NCBI GenBank assembly: GCA_002455275.1
Contig: DKKO01000004.1
Coordinates: 133,811 to 197,810 of the forward strand
Length of the DNA: 64,000 nt
Source of the DNA: Candidatus Saccharibacteria bacterium UBA6664
GTDB lineage: Bacteria; Patescibacteriota; Saccharimonadia; Saccharimonadales; Saccharimonadaceae
Reading direction: 5' to 3'
Below the pieces are notes generated by a model that saw only the letters and a program-made list of their open reading frames with translations, did no database searches and was not told the origin of the DNA. Of the stretch, positions 32,470 to 42,496 are shown one piece after another (the first letter of the stretch is position 1; every line of letters starts with the position of its first letter). The position numbers and the translations under genes are program-made.

Positions 32470-33680
32470 TGGTACGTCAAACTCGTAAAGTTGCAGCAAT
32501 GCTTGGGCCTGCGTTCGTGGCTGCGGTGGCGTATGTCGATCCTGGTAACTTTGCCGCTAACTTTTCTGCCGGTGCGCAGTACGGCTACTTGTTGCTTTGG
32601 GTGCTGGTGGTGGCGAATTTGATGGCTATGATGGTGCAATATCTTTCGGCTAAAGTAGGTATTGTTACAGGTAAAACACTTCCAGAAGTTGTAGCCGAAA
32701 AGTTACCTACATGGCCACGCCGAATGTATTGGGCGCAGGCTGAACTTGTAGCGATTTCGTGTGATATTGCCGAGATTGTTGGTGGTGCAATCGCGTTGAA
32801 TATTCTGTTTCAACTACCGCTTGTTGCGGGTGGTTTAATTACTGGGCTCGTTTCTATGTTGTTGCTTGTAGTGTATCAGCACCCGAAAAAACTGTATTTC
32901 GAGCGTATGATAATTTCGCTCATGTGTATTATCCCCATTGGCTTTATCGTTGGGTTATTCATGCAACCAGCCGACCCGGTGCAGCTAATCGGTGGCCTTG
33001 TTCCTCGTTTTGATGGTACCGATACAATTTTGCTCGCGACAGCCATGCTTGGGGCAACAATCATGCCGCACGTTGTGTACCTGCACTCAGCATTAGCGCG
33101 TGACCGTCACGGAAAGGTGGCAACACCACTAGTAAACGAGTATTTGCGTGCTACTCGCATCGACGTGGGTATTGCCATGCTATTTGCTGGTAGCGTAAAT
33201 ATTGCGATGCTTGTACTAGCCGCAAGTGCATTAAATGGTCTTCCCGGTACAGATACATTGCAGGGCATTTACCAGACCCTCGGCACGCAACTCAGTCCAT
33301 TAGTCGCGCTACTCTTCGCCATCTCTTTGCTGGTATCGGGCTTTGCCTCTACGTCGGTTGGTAGCCAAGCCGGAGCCGTAATTATGCAAGGGTTGCTACA
33401 AAAGCGAATCTCGCTATTTATGCGCCGCATCATTACACTCATACCCGCACTTATTGTGTTGGCCGGGGGCATCGACCCAACCTTCGCACTGATACTTTCA
33501 CAAATAGGTTTGTCGTTTGGCGTACCATTTGCACTTGTTCCACTCGTACTCATTACAGGCAGTAAAACCATTATGGGCAAGCACGTAAATCAACAGTGGG
33601 TAAACTACACCGTAGCGGGCATTGCTGGCATTGTTTCTGTGCTAAATGTTGTGCTTATTTGGCTGACTATCGCTGGATGA
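32469..33680 (+). CDS. Nramp family divalent metal transporter (Mn type)
   Basis: A 403-aa membrane protein with about eleven helices. The metal-binding motif DPGN of helix 1 (residues 24-27) and MPH of helix 6 ('GATIMPHVVYLHSA') are intact, so H+-coupled uptake of Mn(II) or Fe(II) is expected. Its placement close behind an Mn/Fe-type nrdB suggests it feeds that enzyme. Slightly shorter than E. coli MntH. Confidence 0.93.
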   Translation: MVRQTRKVAAMLGPAFVAAVAYVDPGNFAANFSAGAQYGYLLLWVLVVANLMAMMVQYLSAKVGIVTGKTLPEVVAEKLPTWPRRMYWAQAELVAISCDIAEIVGGAIALNILFQLPLVAGGLITGLVSMLLLVVYQHPKKLYFERMIISLMCIIPIGFIVGLFMQPADPVQLIGGLVPRFDGTDTILLATAMLGATIMPHVVYLHSALARDRHGKVATPLVNEYLRATRIDVGIAMLFAGSVNIAMLVLAASALNGLPGTDTLQGIYQTLGTQLSPLVALLFAISLLVSGFASTSVGSQAGAVIMQGLLQKRISLFMRRIITLIPALIVLAGGIDPTFALILSQIGLSFGVPFALVPLVLITGSKTIMGKHVNQQWVNYTVAGIAGIVSVLNVVLIWLTIAG

Positions 33681-33801
33681 GATCAGCTCCCGTTAGTCAG
33701 ATAGACTAGTGATCACTAAATCTGGTAGATAATTGTCCAATTAGCTATTGTATTTTTTATGCTTTGTTCGTATCGTTAAGATATAACGTTAGGGGATATG
33801 A

Positions 33802-36800
33802 ATGAAAAAGCTATCTGCGAGTAAGCTAATATCAACCATTAACTTATTCTGGAATAGCGCGTTTTCGGCATCAGAAAGAAAGTCACCCCCCACAAAAAAG
33901 CTAAAGCTTAAACGGCTTTCCTACGTTTCGCTAGCAGGCATCATGGCCTTCACAATTGCCCAACCCGCATACCTCATGGGGGTTTTTAATTTGCTAAATC
34001 CAGCAAAGATATCTCCTCAATACTCTAATCTCTCCCCTATGGATTCTGTCGATGCGCCAACTGCCAGCCCTCAGCAAATTGGTGGCTTCAGTCAGGTGCC
34101 GTTAGATGCGCCTAAGATGACAGACAGCGAAGATGCTGCTGCAGCACAAAATAGAGACAGCTCTCACAAACGTTTGAGTGAAGTCACCAACCTGAGGACT
34201 GCCTATACCAGTACTTACCTTAACGAAGATGGCACAAAAACGATGGAGTATAGTTCTATCCAACAGAACTATCGCGAAAATGGTGAGTGGAAAAAGATAG
34301 ATAATAAACTCGAGCCTCTAACCACTTCATCAAAACCAGGTTTTCGTGGCGATGCTGGTAAGGCTGGTGCAAGTTTACGGAATCTACACAGCGGTATATC
34401 ACTTGTTGGTGGAGCTGAAAGCATATCACTTAAACCTGTGGGTACGGCAGACATACAACCAGACAAAGAGGGTGACTACACTGTCATATATAAAGACGCA
34501 TGGCCAGGAGTTGACCTTAAGTACGAACTCCGCGGTGAGATGGTGAAGGAATATACCATCATCAAAAACAGAGATGCACAAACTACGTTTGACTATACCG
34601 TTAATGGCGGCAAGGTCATCAACGATCCACAAACGGACGGAGCATTGTCAGTAGAGGGTATTGATGGGTACCATTTTAGCCCCTTGACATTGGATGTTGG
34701 TGGTAGAGGTGTACTGAGTGAGCAACGAGTTACGCAAAAGCCAACTGCAACAGGTCTGCGAGTTAGTGTAGATCATGACTGGTTTAAGTCTCAACCTGAC
34801 TCAGCATTTCCAATGGTGATTGACCCATCTTGGACTTCAAGCGATCCAAATACTACATACAAGATGTACAAATCGGATGGATATTATTGTCCGCCTACTT
34901 CATGTTATGCAAACACAGGATCCATTAATGATAGCGGTACATGGCGACACTGGCACACTTACATAAAATTCCCATACTCAGCACTCGATAACAAGACAAT
35001 CCTAAGTGCAAGTATGAATGGTACTTACCAATCAGGAGCGGGTGGTACAACAGCCAGCAAAACAATTTATCTTGGTCAAGCAGGATGTTCGACTGGTTTC
35101 AACTGCTTTGGATCAAACGTTGGAAATGACGCTGGCGTAACAACAAATTTTGCAATTGATTTTAAAACAAAACTTCAATCACTAATCTCTGCGAACGATT
35201 TTGATACATGGTGGAGCTTTAAAGGTCAGGAGGGTTCAGCTACTTCATTCAAACCATACTACATGATAAAAGCATCGGTTACTTATGATACGCCTACCCC
35301 AATGACATCTGCGGTATCACCAGCCGATAAAGCAACTACAGTGACTACGCAGCCAAGTTTAAAAGTCAATACTGTGACCGATGCTGATGGTGATGACATC
35401 GACTATTACTTCCGTGTCGCGACTAACCCAGACGCAGAAACGGGCGCAGTTATTAACTCAGGATGGATCGACTCACCGCAGTGGAATGTACCAGACAACA
35501 TCCTCCAAGACGGCCGCACCTACTATTGGCACACATACGTAAGAGGCTATGCACAAAAGAATCCAACATGGGTTCGATCATTCAAGGTGGATACGCGAAC
35601 AGGTAAGGACAGTACACAAGCGTATGAAGAACTTGGCCCTGTAAGTGTGGATCTAGCGACTGGTAACGCAACCACAAGTACGGGCTCCCATAGTATTGCA
35701 GCTCTTGGTGGTGATATTGGAGTAGGGCTCAGCTACAATACCCCAGCGATGAGCAGTACTGGTCTAACCGCTCAATATTGGAATAACAATTCGTTTACTG
35801 GTAACCCAATTTTGACTCGGGTTGACTCGTCGGTCAACTTTGATTGGACGTCTGGAAGTCCCGAGGTATCAGTTCCAGCTGATAACTTTTCTTCTCGATG
35901 GACAGGCTACGTTACAGCCCCAACGACAGGGGACTATCAGTTTGGTTGTACGGCAAATGCTTGGTGTAAGATATATCTTGATAATCAGCAATACCTTGCG
36001 CCAGGTGCGTCTGGAACATTCTTCGGAAGCACGGTACATCTTGAAGCAGGCAAACCAGTGGCTCTCAAACTTGAACAGATTGAAACTACTGGAGTTGCCA
36101 GTATGCAGTTTCTTGTAAAAGGCGCTGTTACACAGCAAGCCGTTCCAGAATCCTGGCTTGATACTGGGGCACGCGTTACTGCGACAAAGTACGGTCTTCA
36201 GGGGCGTTACTACAAGGATGACGGAACCAAGACATTCCCTTCAAATCCTGATGATCCAAACCGACTGCTAATGGTACGAAGTGACAACAAAATCAACTTT
36301 GACTGGGGAACTGGTGCTCCATCGCCTGGCCTACCGTCAGATAACTTTCTCGTTCGTTGGAAAGGATTCATTACAGTACCTGAGACAGGAGACTACGCAC
36401 TTGGTGGCAACGGTGATGCAGGCATGAGGATAAAAACAAACACTGGCCTTCTTGGCGCCGAACAGACGCCATTAGATAGTTGGTCGAATATCTCTGGGGA
36501 CAGGTGGGGAAGCACAGTCCATCTTAATGCAGGAGAGGCTACAGGAATTACAGTTGAGTACTATGAAGGCGCGGATACAGCTAGCTTCCAGCTGCTAATT
36601 AAATCGACAGCGCTTAATCTAGCTGAACAAGAAATGCCAGTTACCTGGCTTGCTCCAAAAGCCAATGTTCTACCAAATGGTTGGGAGCTTGGTTTTGGCG
36701 ACGGCAATGTCAACTTTGAGAGGCTACAGGTATTAAGTAATGCTGCTATTCTCTCGGACAGTACAGGACAAACATATGAGTACACATGGAATGGTAGCTC

Positions 36801-39800
36801 TTACACTCCGCCTAAGTCTCAGGAGGCGATGCTCACACGTAATGACGACGGAACCTACACAGTTCTTGATACAGACGGTAAAACTTATATATTTGATGTC
36901 GAAGGTAAACTTGCATCCGTAAGTTCGCCAGAAGACGATAAGCAACCTGCCGCCTTGAAGTACGAGTATGGATACACCCCAGCTCGCCTAACAAAGATAT
37001 CAGATGGCGTGAACGAAGCACGCAGCGGAACGTTGTACTACAAGGGTTACAATGATAGTGAATGTGAAGTTATGAGCGGGTTTGATGAGCCTAAGCCTGG
37101 AATGCTGTGTGCATTTAAGACAACCGACGGAAAAAAGACAACCTTCCAATACGAATCTGATAACCTAGCCCGTGTCGCCCTGCCTGGTAATGACTATGAA
37201 GATTATGGATATGACGCTTTTGGTCGTATCACAAGCTATCGCGATACATTAGCAAATGACGCTATAGCGTATGGTGTTCGACAAGACAACGCCGAAGCTA
37301 ACAGTGAAATAACCTACGATGGTTTAGGTAGGGTGGCTTCTACCAAAGCTCCAGCACCAACGGCGGGCGCAACACGCGTAGAAAGTACCGTTAATTACCT
37401 AGCAGGTGCAACAGAGTTTCATGTCGTAGGCGCTTCTGAGCCGCACGGCTTCTCGAAAAAAGTCACCTACGATTCACTATTTAGAACTACATCTGAAACA
37501 GATTTAGCAAATCTAACCACGTATACTCAGTGGCATAATGACAAAGATCTTGTTCTGTCAACTACAGATCCAACTGGATTGAAGTCCACTACAATATATA
37601 ACGAAGACGATTTACCAGTCGACAGCTATGGACCAGCGCCTGCAAGTTGGTTTGGTAGTGACAACAAGCCGTTAGCAGGCCAAGTGAACAACGTGCCTCA
37701 CGTGAAATCGGGTTATGACGAGGGGATAACTGGACTTGGTGTAGCTTACTACAATAACAAGAAACTCCTTAGCGCACCAAAATTAAACAGTACAAGTACA
37801 TGGGCTACTAGCGCTGATGTTAAAGAGACTTTTGCTAACGGCAGTGCACCCGTAACACCTACAGATGGATGGAGTGCGCGATATACTGGCAAGATAAAGC
37901 TGAGTGCAACTGGAAATCATAGCTTTAAACTACGAGGTGACGCAGGTTTTAGACTCTATATCGATGATGAATTAATTGTTGACGGATGGGGTGGAGGCAC
38001 GCTGAGCGGAGGTGACAACACGGTCAGTGGGGCTACACCATTCAACAACACAGAAGCTAATAGTACTCACCGCATTCGAATTGAGCAGTATCATGCAGCT
38101 ACGGGTGCGACAAGTATTCAGCTTTACATGACCGCGCCAAGTGCGAGCGAGACTTCTGTGTTATCGAATATACTCTCACCTAACTATGGCCTTACCACAA
38201 GTACAACTTCTTATGATAGTCAGTTAGGAAACTTAACGAGTAATATTCAATACTCAAAACCCGAGTACGGCCTTGTATCAAGCACGACACTGGACCCAAC
38301 AGGTTTGAATCTCCAGTCACAAGCAACTTATGAGTCTGCTGGCAGTGGCTTTCTGCGTCAGACAAGTAAGACTTTGCCAGGAGGTACTACGACCCAGTAT
38401 GAGTACTACAGTGCAAGTGATACTAGAGATAATCCTTGTACAACTGCCAGCGAAAGTTACTTACAAGCTGGTTTTGCTAAGACTAAAACAGAACAAGACC
38501 CAGATGGAAGTGGTTCTGCTACGTCTCGTACCTCAGAGACCGTTTATAACGATAGCGGTCAAGTCGTCGCCGTACGGTACAATGCCGATCCATGGACATG
38601 TACCACATTTGATGACAGAGGAAGACCACTTACCACAGAAGTACCCGTGATTGCAGGTAAGCCAGGACGCACAATTACAAACAACTATCTTGTAGACGCC
38701 ACTCCGCTTAAGGCAAGTACTACAGATAGCAGTGGCACGATCACTACACAGATAGACCTACTCGGTCGTATGGTGGCCTACACAGACGCAAAGGGCAACC
38801 AAACAACCTACTCATACGACTGGCTCGGCAAGGCTACAGCAAAAAATAGTCCAATCGGTGAGGAAACCTTTACATACGATAACTATGATCGTCTCACAAC
38901 ACACAAGCTAGACGGTAGCACGTTTGCGACAGTGCACTATGACCAATATAGCCGTATTGAGTCGGTCGACTATCCCGCAGGTCTCACGCTGGATGAGCTG
39001 CAGCGGGATAGCCTCAGTCGAGTAAACAAAGCCACATTTACGGCTAACAGTACCACCATTAGTGATGAAGTTACTCGCTCCGTCTCAGGCAGTGTACTAT
39101 CTGGTACGGAAAACGGTATTGCAAAGTCGTATAACTATGACAACGCAGGTCGCCTTACACAAGCAGTCATTGGCGATAATACATTCAGCTATGCGTTCGG
39201 TACCCCAGACAGCAGCTGCAGTAGTGTGCCAGGCAACAATGCCAATACTAGCAAAAACAGTAATCGCACTAGCTATACACTCAACGGTCAAACAACTACC
39301 TACTGTTACGATATGGCGGATCGTTTAGTCGTTAGTTCAGACGCTCGCTTTACAGACGCACAGTACGACAGTCACGGCAACACCACTAGTCTAGGTAATA
39401 GCACTCATACTACACAGCTCACGTATGACTCAAGTGACCGCAATACTTCGATAACCGAAACATATGCAGGTCAATCCGAAAAGCAAATAACCTACACCCG
39501 TGATGTGTCTGACCGTCTATTGCGACGCCACTACAAAGTAAATGGTACTACTCAATCTGACACCTACTATGGATACACTAGTGCAGCCGACTCACCAGCG
39601 TTTGTGACCGATGGGTCGGGTACCGTTGTACAAAAATACCTCTCATTGCCTGGCGGAGTAAATGTGACTATTAAGCCGCAAAGTACCAGTGCTGGTGCTG
39701 TAACATACAGTCTTTCAAACCTACATGGTGATACGATGGCCACGGTGAATGCCGATGGACTAGCAACACTGCAAGCACCAACAGGTCCATATGGTGAACT

Positions 39801-40605
39801 ACTCGTGCAACCACCCACCAACACGGTGGACGGTGCTAGCTTCGCCTATGTTGGAGCATTCAAGAAGACCACCGACACGGCTCTATCCATTACACCCACA
39901 CAAATGGGCGCGCGCGTATATGTAGCAGAACTAGGACGGTTTCTACAAACAGACCCAGTAGAAGGAGGAACTAGTAACGATTATGTATACGTAACCGACC
40001 CAGTAAATGGTTACGATCTGAACGGCGAGTGGGGGTGGTTCGGTGGCTTTATTATGCATAAGGCAGTCCAGGCTTTGAAAACAGTTGTCAAAGCAGTTGC
40101 TAAAACAATAGTGCATAAGGTAAAAACAGTAGTTAAAGTGGCCGCACACGTAGTTGTCGCAGCTGCATACTTCGGAGCTTGGTTACACGGTGGAGGCAAA
40201 AAACAAACTGTGAAAGCAAGTAGATACAGTTGGAGCGTGAATAACCAAACTTTTAAATCGACCAAGAAGAAACAGGGAACACACAAAGTCGCGAGCAGGG
40301 GAAGTGTAAAGGCTGGAGGTCTCGAAGGCTTTCTTGTAGTAAATGAAGCATCAGCAAAAAATGTTAATGGCAGACTAACCGTATCTGGTAACAAATGGTC
40401 ATTCGAGGGTACTGCAAGTGGTATTACGGATAGATATGACTTTATGCATCGTGACGATCAACCATGGTATTCTTTAAGGAACATCCTGAGCGCAGGCGCA
40501 AGAGGCTTTGGATGGTCTTGTTCGGTATTACGTTCATGTAGTCCTGAGGATTATTCACTTGATGCCGTAGGTACAGTGAGAGTAAGTGGATCCGGCACGT
40601 TTTAG
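33802..40605 (+). CDS. RHS/YD-repeat polymorphic toxin with three PA14 domains
   Basis: A 2267-aa secreted or surface protein, by far the largest in the window. Layout: basic N terminus with one membrane segment (about 38-62); Thr/Ser-rich region; PA14-like domains at about 654-788, 797-950 and 1312-1455 ('GLTAQYWNNN', 'GLQGRYYKDD', 'GLGVAYYNNK' starts); YD repeats around 1136 and 1640-1990; and an RHS core end 'GARVYVAELGRFLQTDPVEG' at about 2036-2055 followed by 'YDLNGEWGW'. The last ~190 residues are the variable tip: an Ala/Val/Lys-rich segment, then 'TASGITDRYDFMHRDDQPWY'. PA14 domains often bind glycans, fitting contact with other cells. A small gene follows as candidate immunity. Confidence 0.92.
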   Translation: MKKLSASKLISTINLFWNSAFSASERKSPPTKKLKLKRLSYVSLAGIMAFTIAQPAYLMGVFNLLNPAKISPQYSNLSPMDSVDAPTASPQQIGGFSQVPLDAPKMTDSEDAAAAQNRDSSHKRLSEVTNLRTAYTSTYLNEDGTKTMEYSSIQQNYRENGEWKKIDNKLEPLTTSSKPGFRGDAGKAGASLRNLHSGISLVGGAESISLKPVGTADIQPDKEGDYTVIYKDAWPGVDLKYELRGEMVKEYTIIKNRDAQTTFDYTVNGGKVINDPQTDGALSVEGIDGYHFSPLTLDVGGRGVLSEQRVTQKPTATGLRVSVDHDWFKSQPDSAFPMVIDPSWTSSDPNTTYKMYKSDGYYCPPTSCYANTGSINDSGTWRHWHTYIKFPYSALDNKTILSASMNGTYQSGAGGTTASKTIYLGQAGCSTGFNCFGSNVGNDAGVTTNFAIDFKTKLQSLISANDFDTWWSFKGQEGSATSFKPYYMIKASVTYDTPTPMTSAVSPADKATTVTTQPSLKVNTVTDADGDDIDYYFRVATNPDAETGAVINSGWIDSPQWNVPDNILQDGRTYYWHTYVRGYAQKNPTWVRSFKVDTRTGKDSTQAYEELGPVSVDLATGNATTSTGSHSIAALGGDIGVGLSYNTPAMSSTGLTAQYWNNNSFTGNPILTRVDSSVNFDWTSGSPEVSVPADNFSSRWTGYVTAPTTGDYQFGCTANAWCKIYLDNQQYLAPGASGTFFGSTVHLEAGKPVALKLEQIETTGVASMQFLVKGAVTQQAVPESWLDTGARVTATKYGLQGRYYKDDGTKTFPSNPDDPNRLLMVRSDNKINFDWGTGAPSPGLPSDNFLVRWKGFITVPETGDYALGGNGDAGMRIKTNTGLLGAEQTPLDSWSNISGDRWGSTVHLNAGEATGITVEYYEGADTASFQLLIKSTALNLAEQEMPVTWLAPKANVLPNGWELGFGDGNVNFERLQVLSNAAILSDSTGQTYEYTWNGSSYTPPKSQEAMLTRNDDGTYTVLDTDGKTYIFDVEGKLASVSSPEDDKQPAALKYEYGYTPARLTKISDGVNEARSGTLYYKGYNDSECEVMSGFDEPKPGMLCAFKTTDGKKTTFQYESDNLARVALPGNDYEDYGYDAFGRITSYRDTLANDAIAYGVRQDNAEANSEITYDGLGRVASTKAPAPTAGATRVESTVNYLAGATEFHVVGASEPHGFSKKVTYDSLFRTTSETDLANLTTYTQWHNDKDLVLSTTDPTGLKSTTIYNEDDLPVDSYGPAPASWFGSDNKPLAGQVNNVPHVKSGYDEGITGLGVAYYNNKKLLSAPKLNSTSTWATSADVKETFANGSAPVTPTDGWSARYTGKIKLSATGNHSFKLRGDAGFRLYIDDELIVDGWGGGTLSGGDNTVSGATPFNNTEANSTHRIRIEQYHAATGATSIQLYMTAPSASETSVLSNILSPNYGLTTSTTSYDSQLGNLTSNIQYSKPEYGLVSSTTLDPTGLNLQSQATYESAGSGFLRQTSKTLPGGTTTQYEYYSASDTRDNPCTTASESYLQAGFAKTKTEQDPDGSGSATSRTSETVYNDSGQVVAVRYNADPWTCTTFDDRGRPLTTEVPVIAGKPGRTITNNYLVDATPLKASTTDSSGTITTQIDLLGRMVAYTDAKGNQTTYSYDWLGKATAKNSPIGEETFTYDNYDRLTTHKLDGSTFATVHYDQYSRIESVDYPAGLTLDELQRDSLSRVNKATFTANSTTISDEVTRSVSGSVLSGTENGIAKSYNYDNAGRLTQAVIGDNTFSYAFGTPDSSCSSVPGNNANTSKNSNRTSYTLNGQTTTYCYDMADRLVVSSDARFTDAQYDSHGNTTSLGNSTHTTQLTYDSSDRNTSITETYAGQSEKQITYTRDVSDRLLRRHYKVNGTTQSDTYYGYTSAADSPAFVTDGSGTVVQKYLSLPGGVNVTIKPQSTSAGAVTYSLSNLHGDTMATVNADGLATLQAPTGPYGELLVQPPTNTVDGASFAYVGAFKKTTDTALSITPTQMGARVYVAELGRFLQTDPVEGGTSNDYVYVTDPVNGYDLNGEWGWFGGFIMHKAVQALKTVVKAVAKTIVHKVKTVVKVAAHVVVAAAYFGAWLHGGGKKQTVKASRYSWSVNNQTFKSTKKKQGTHKVASRGSVKAGGLEGFLVVNEASAKNVNGRLTVSGNKWSFEGTASGITDRYDFMHRDDQPWYSLRNILSAGARGFGWSCSVLRSCSPEDYSLDAVGTVRVSGSGTF

Positions 40606-40628
40606 TAATATGAAAGGATAAATTTCGA

Positions 40629-41030
40629 ATGAAAAAAACTAGACTAATCGGCATAGCGGTAACGATAATTTTGGCCATCATTACATACATAATCGGGTAT
40701 TCCGTATCAGAGAGCTCACGGATTTCGTATGTGAATAGCCTGGCGACACCTTCATCATTATTTGCGAGCGCAAAAGAAGCTGTGATAAGCAAATGCAAGA
40801 AAGACGAACCAAATAGGATAGCCGAATGTGAGGAAATGAGATTATTCGGCATGAACAACTTTTATGTTGAGGGCGAAGGACAAGAACAATATATTTTTGT
40901 ATTTTCATCATCAAGCCAAAAAGATAAATCGACAATGGTTTACAGCGCTGTTGCAAACCAAGAGGACGACAGAATCGTAGAGATATCTCGTGACTCAATT
41001 GATTTACTTGAAGATGGTGAACGAGTTTAA
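40629..41030 (+). CDS. Candidate immunity protein, membrane-anchored
   Basis: A 133-aa protein starting 23 bp after the toxin gene. Residues 6-25 form a signal-anchor helix, and the remaining ~105 residues should face outside the cytoplasmic membrane. Two Cys (in 'VISKCKKDEPNRIAECEEM') could form a disulfide. Position, size and topology fit an immunity protein against a toxin acting in the envelope; I recognise no family. AAAGGA precedes the ATG. Confidence 0.65.
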   Translation: MKKTRLIGIAVTIILAIITYIIGYSVSESSRISYVNSLATPSSLFASAKEAVISKCKKDEPNRIAECEEMRLFGMNNFYVEGEGQEQYIFVFSSSSQKDKSTMVYSAVANQEDDRIVEISRDSIDLLEDGERV

Positions 41031-41114
41031 TAACTTCGATTGGGTATGCTTACAAGATACGCCCTTGTATTTATGGGTAAAGAACAGTGCTTGCCAGTTT
41101 ATGTACTATAAGCC

Positions 41115-41120
41115 TATACT
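41115..41120 (+). promoter_or_regulatory. -10 box for leaderless DUF488 gene
   Basis: TATACT lies 7 nt before the ATG at 41128. Confidence 0.55.
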
Positions 41121-41127
41121 TATGTGC

Positions 41128-41580
41128 ATGGGTAAGTTAAAAAATCATAAGCTTTTAGTCACTGGTTATGAAAACGACGATATTGAGAGTTTTGTAAAAA
41201 AACTCGAGGACAACGATGTAAAAATTCTCGTTGATGTAAGAGAGCTACCGCTAAGTAGAAAGAAGTTTTTTTCTAAAAACGCCCTCAATGAACAAGTTAA
41301 AAGAAGTAAGATACAGTATGTTCATTACCGTGAATTGGGTAGCCCGAGAGAGATACGACACAAATTGAAGAACAGTGATATGTCTTATCGTGATTTCTTT
41401 GTCGCATACCGGAAGCATCTCATTAAGAACGAGAAAGAACTGCAAGAGCTCATAGAGATGCTAAAGTATAGTGATGTATGTTTGATGTGTTATGAGGAGC
41501 AAACTTCGGCGTGTCACAGAACGATAATAGTGGACGAGTTGTTGAAGCTAAATCCAAAGCTTCAGGTTATGTCGGTTTGA
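41128..41580 (+). CDS. DUF488 domain protein
   Basis: About 150 aa. 'LVDVRELPLSRKKFFSKNAL', 'YVHYRELGSPREIR' and 'CLMCYEEQTSACHRTIIVDEL' are the hallmark blocks of DUF488, with conserved Cys and His at the end that suggest metal or nucleotide chemistry. Function is unknown. The frame is open 138 bp further upstream, but the -10 box at 41115 makes the ATG at 41128 the likely leaderless start. Coupled to the next gene. Confidence 0.88.
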   Translation: MGKLKNHKLLVTGYENDDIESFVKKLEDNDVKILVDVRELPLSRKKFFSKNALNEQVKRSKIQYVHYRELGSPREIRHKLKNSDMSYRDFFVAYRKHLIKNEKELQELIEMLKYSDVCLMCYEEQTSACHRTIIVDELLKLNPKLQVMSV

Positions 41581-42350
41581 ATATAAAACTACTCGTGGTA
41601 GTCAAAGCCCCTCCGCATATATCTCAGAAGTATCAAGAGACAGTCTGTGTTGCGGGCGTATCATCTAATGGTGATTGGGTTAGAATTTATCCGATCAACT
41701 TCCGTCAACTGCCAGTGAGCAGGAAATTTAAAAAATATCAATGGATTGAGCTTGACGTCACTCCACATGACAAAGACATCAGACCAGAAAGCTACAGACC
41801 AGTAGAGGAATCTATTAAACTACTAAATCAACTCGATACCAAGAATAAAAATGGATGGAGTGAAAGAAAAAAAATTCTGTTACCAACGGTCATGGAATCA
41901 ATGGAACAGGTTAGAACTCAATATAATCAGAATCTGACAAGCTTAGCCATGTTTCAGCCAGCAAAAATACGAGACATCATAATGAGCCCTGCCGAGGAGA
42001 GAACTGCTGCGCAAAGCAGAGTACAGAATCAGCTTAATCTCTTCGGCAATAACCCTAAGCAACTTGATCATATAGAGTACAAATTTAAGTATAGTTTTGT
42101 ATGTAAAGACCCGACTTGCAACGGTCACATTATGACAATCGAGGATTGGGAAATCCAAGAGCTCTATAGAACGGCAAAGGCAAAATTTGGTCTTTACGCA
42201 CAAGATAAGGTGCTTGGTTACATAAAAACCAAGTGGCTAGACGAAATGTGGTCAGAAAAAAAGGATTCATATTTGATAGTTGGAAATGTTGCGCATACGA
42301 AGAGCTTTATAATCTTAGGAGTATTCTGGCCACCTAAAGAGAGTATTTAG
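41577..42350 (+). CDS. Hypothetical protein coupled to DUF488
   Basis: About 257 aa from a TTG that overlaps the DUF488 TGA (TTGA). An alternative GTG at 41511 would overlap DUF488 by 70 bp. 'VVVKAPPHISQKYQETVCVAGVSSNG' region and 'WVRIYPINFRQLP' form a strand-rich N terminus; 'FVCKDPTCNGHIMTIEDWEI' looks like a small zinc-ribbon-like block with one CxxxxC. I recall the family only as a frequent DUF488 neighbour. A nucleic-acid-related role is a guess. Confidence 0.7.
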   Translation: MNIKLLVVVKAPPHISQKYQETVCVAGVSSNGDWVRIYPINFRQLPVSRKFKKYQWIELDVTPHDKDIRPESYRPVEESIKLLNQLDTKNKNGWSERKKILLPTVMESMEQVRTQYNQNLTSLAMFQPAKIRDIIMSPAEERTAAQSRVQNQLNLFGNNPKQLDHIEYKFKYSFVCKDPTCNGHIMTIEDWEIQELYRTAKAKFGLYAQDKVLGYIKTKWLDEMWSEKKDSYLIVGNVAHTKSFIILGVFWPPKESI

Positions 42351-42407
42351 AGCTAGCCGTTCTCTAATCATCTAAACTGCATACGGACTTAGGACGGCAT
42401 TCAAACA

Positions 42408-42436
42408 TTGAATATTCTTTATAAATATTCTATAAT
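42408..42436 (+). promoter_or_regulatory. Sigma-70 promoter of the TPM gene
   Basis: TTGAAT (42408-42413), a 17-bp spacer and TATAAT (42431-42436). The leader that follows holds a GGTTCT/AGAACC hairpin. Confidence 0.8.
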
Positions 42437-42496
42437 ATAGTATATCGAGTGGTTCTTTCAACCGCGAGAGAACCTACTACCGGAAGAGAGGTCGCT

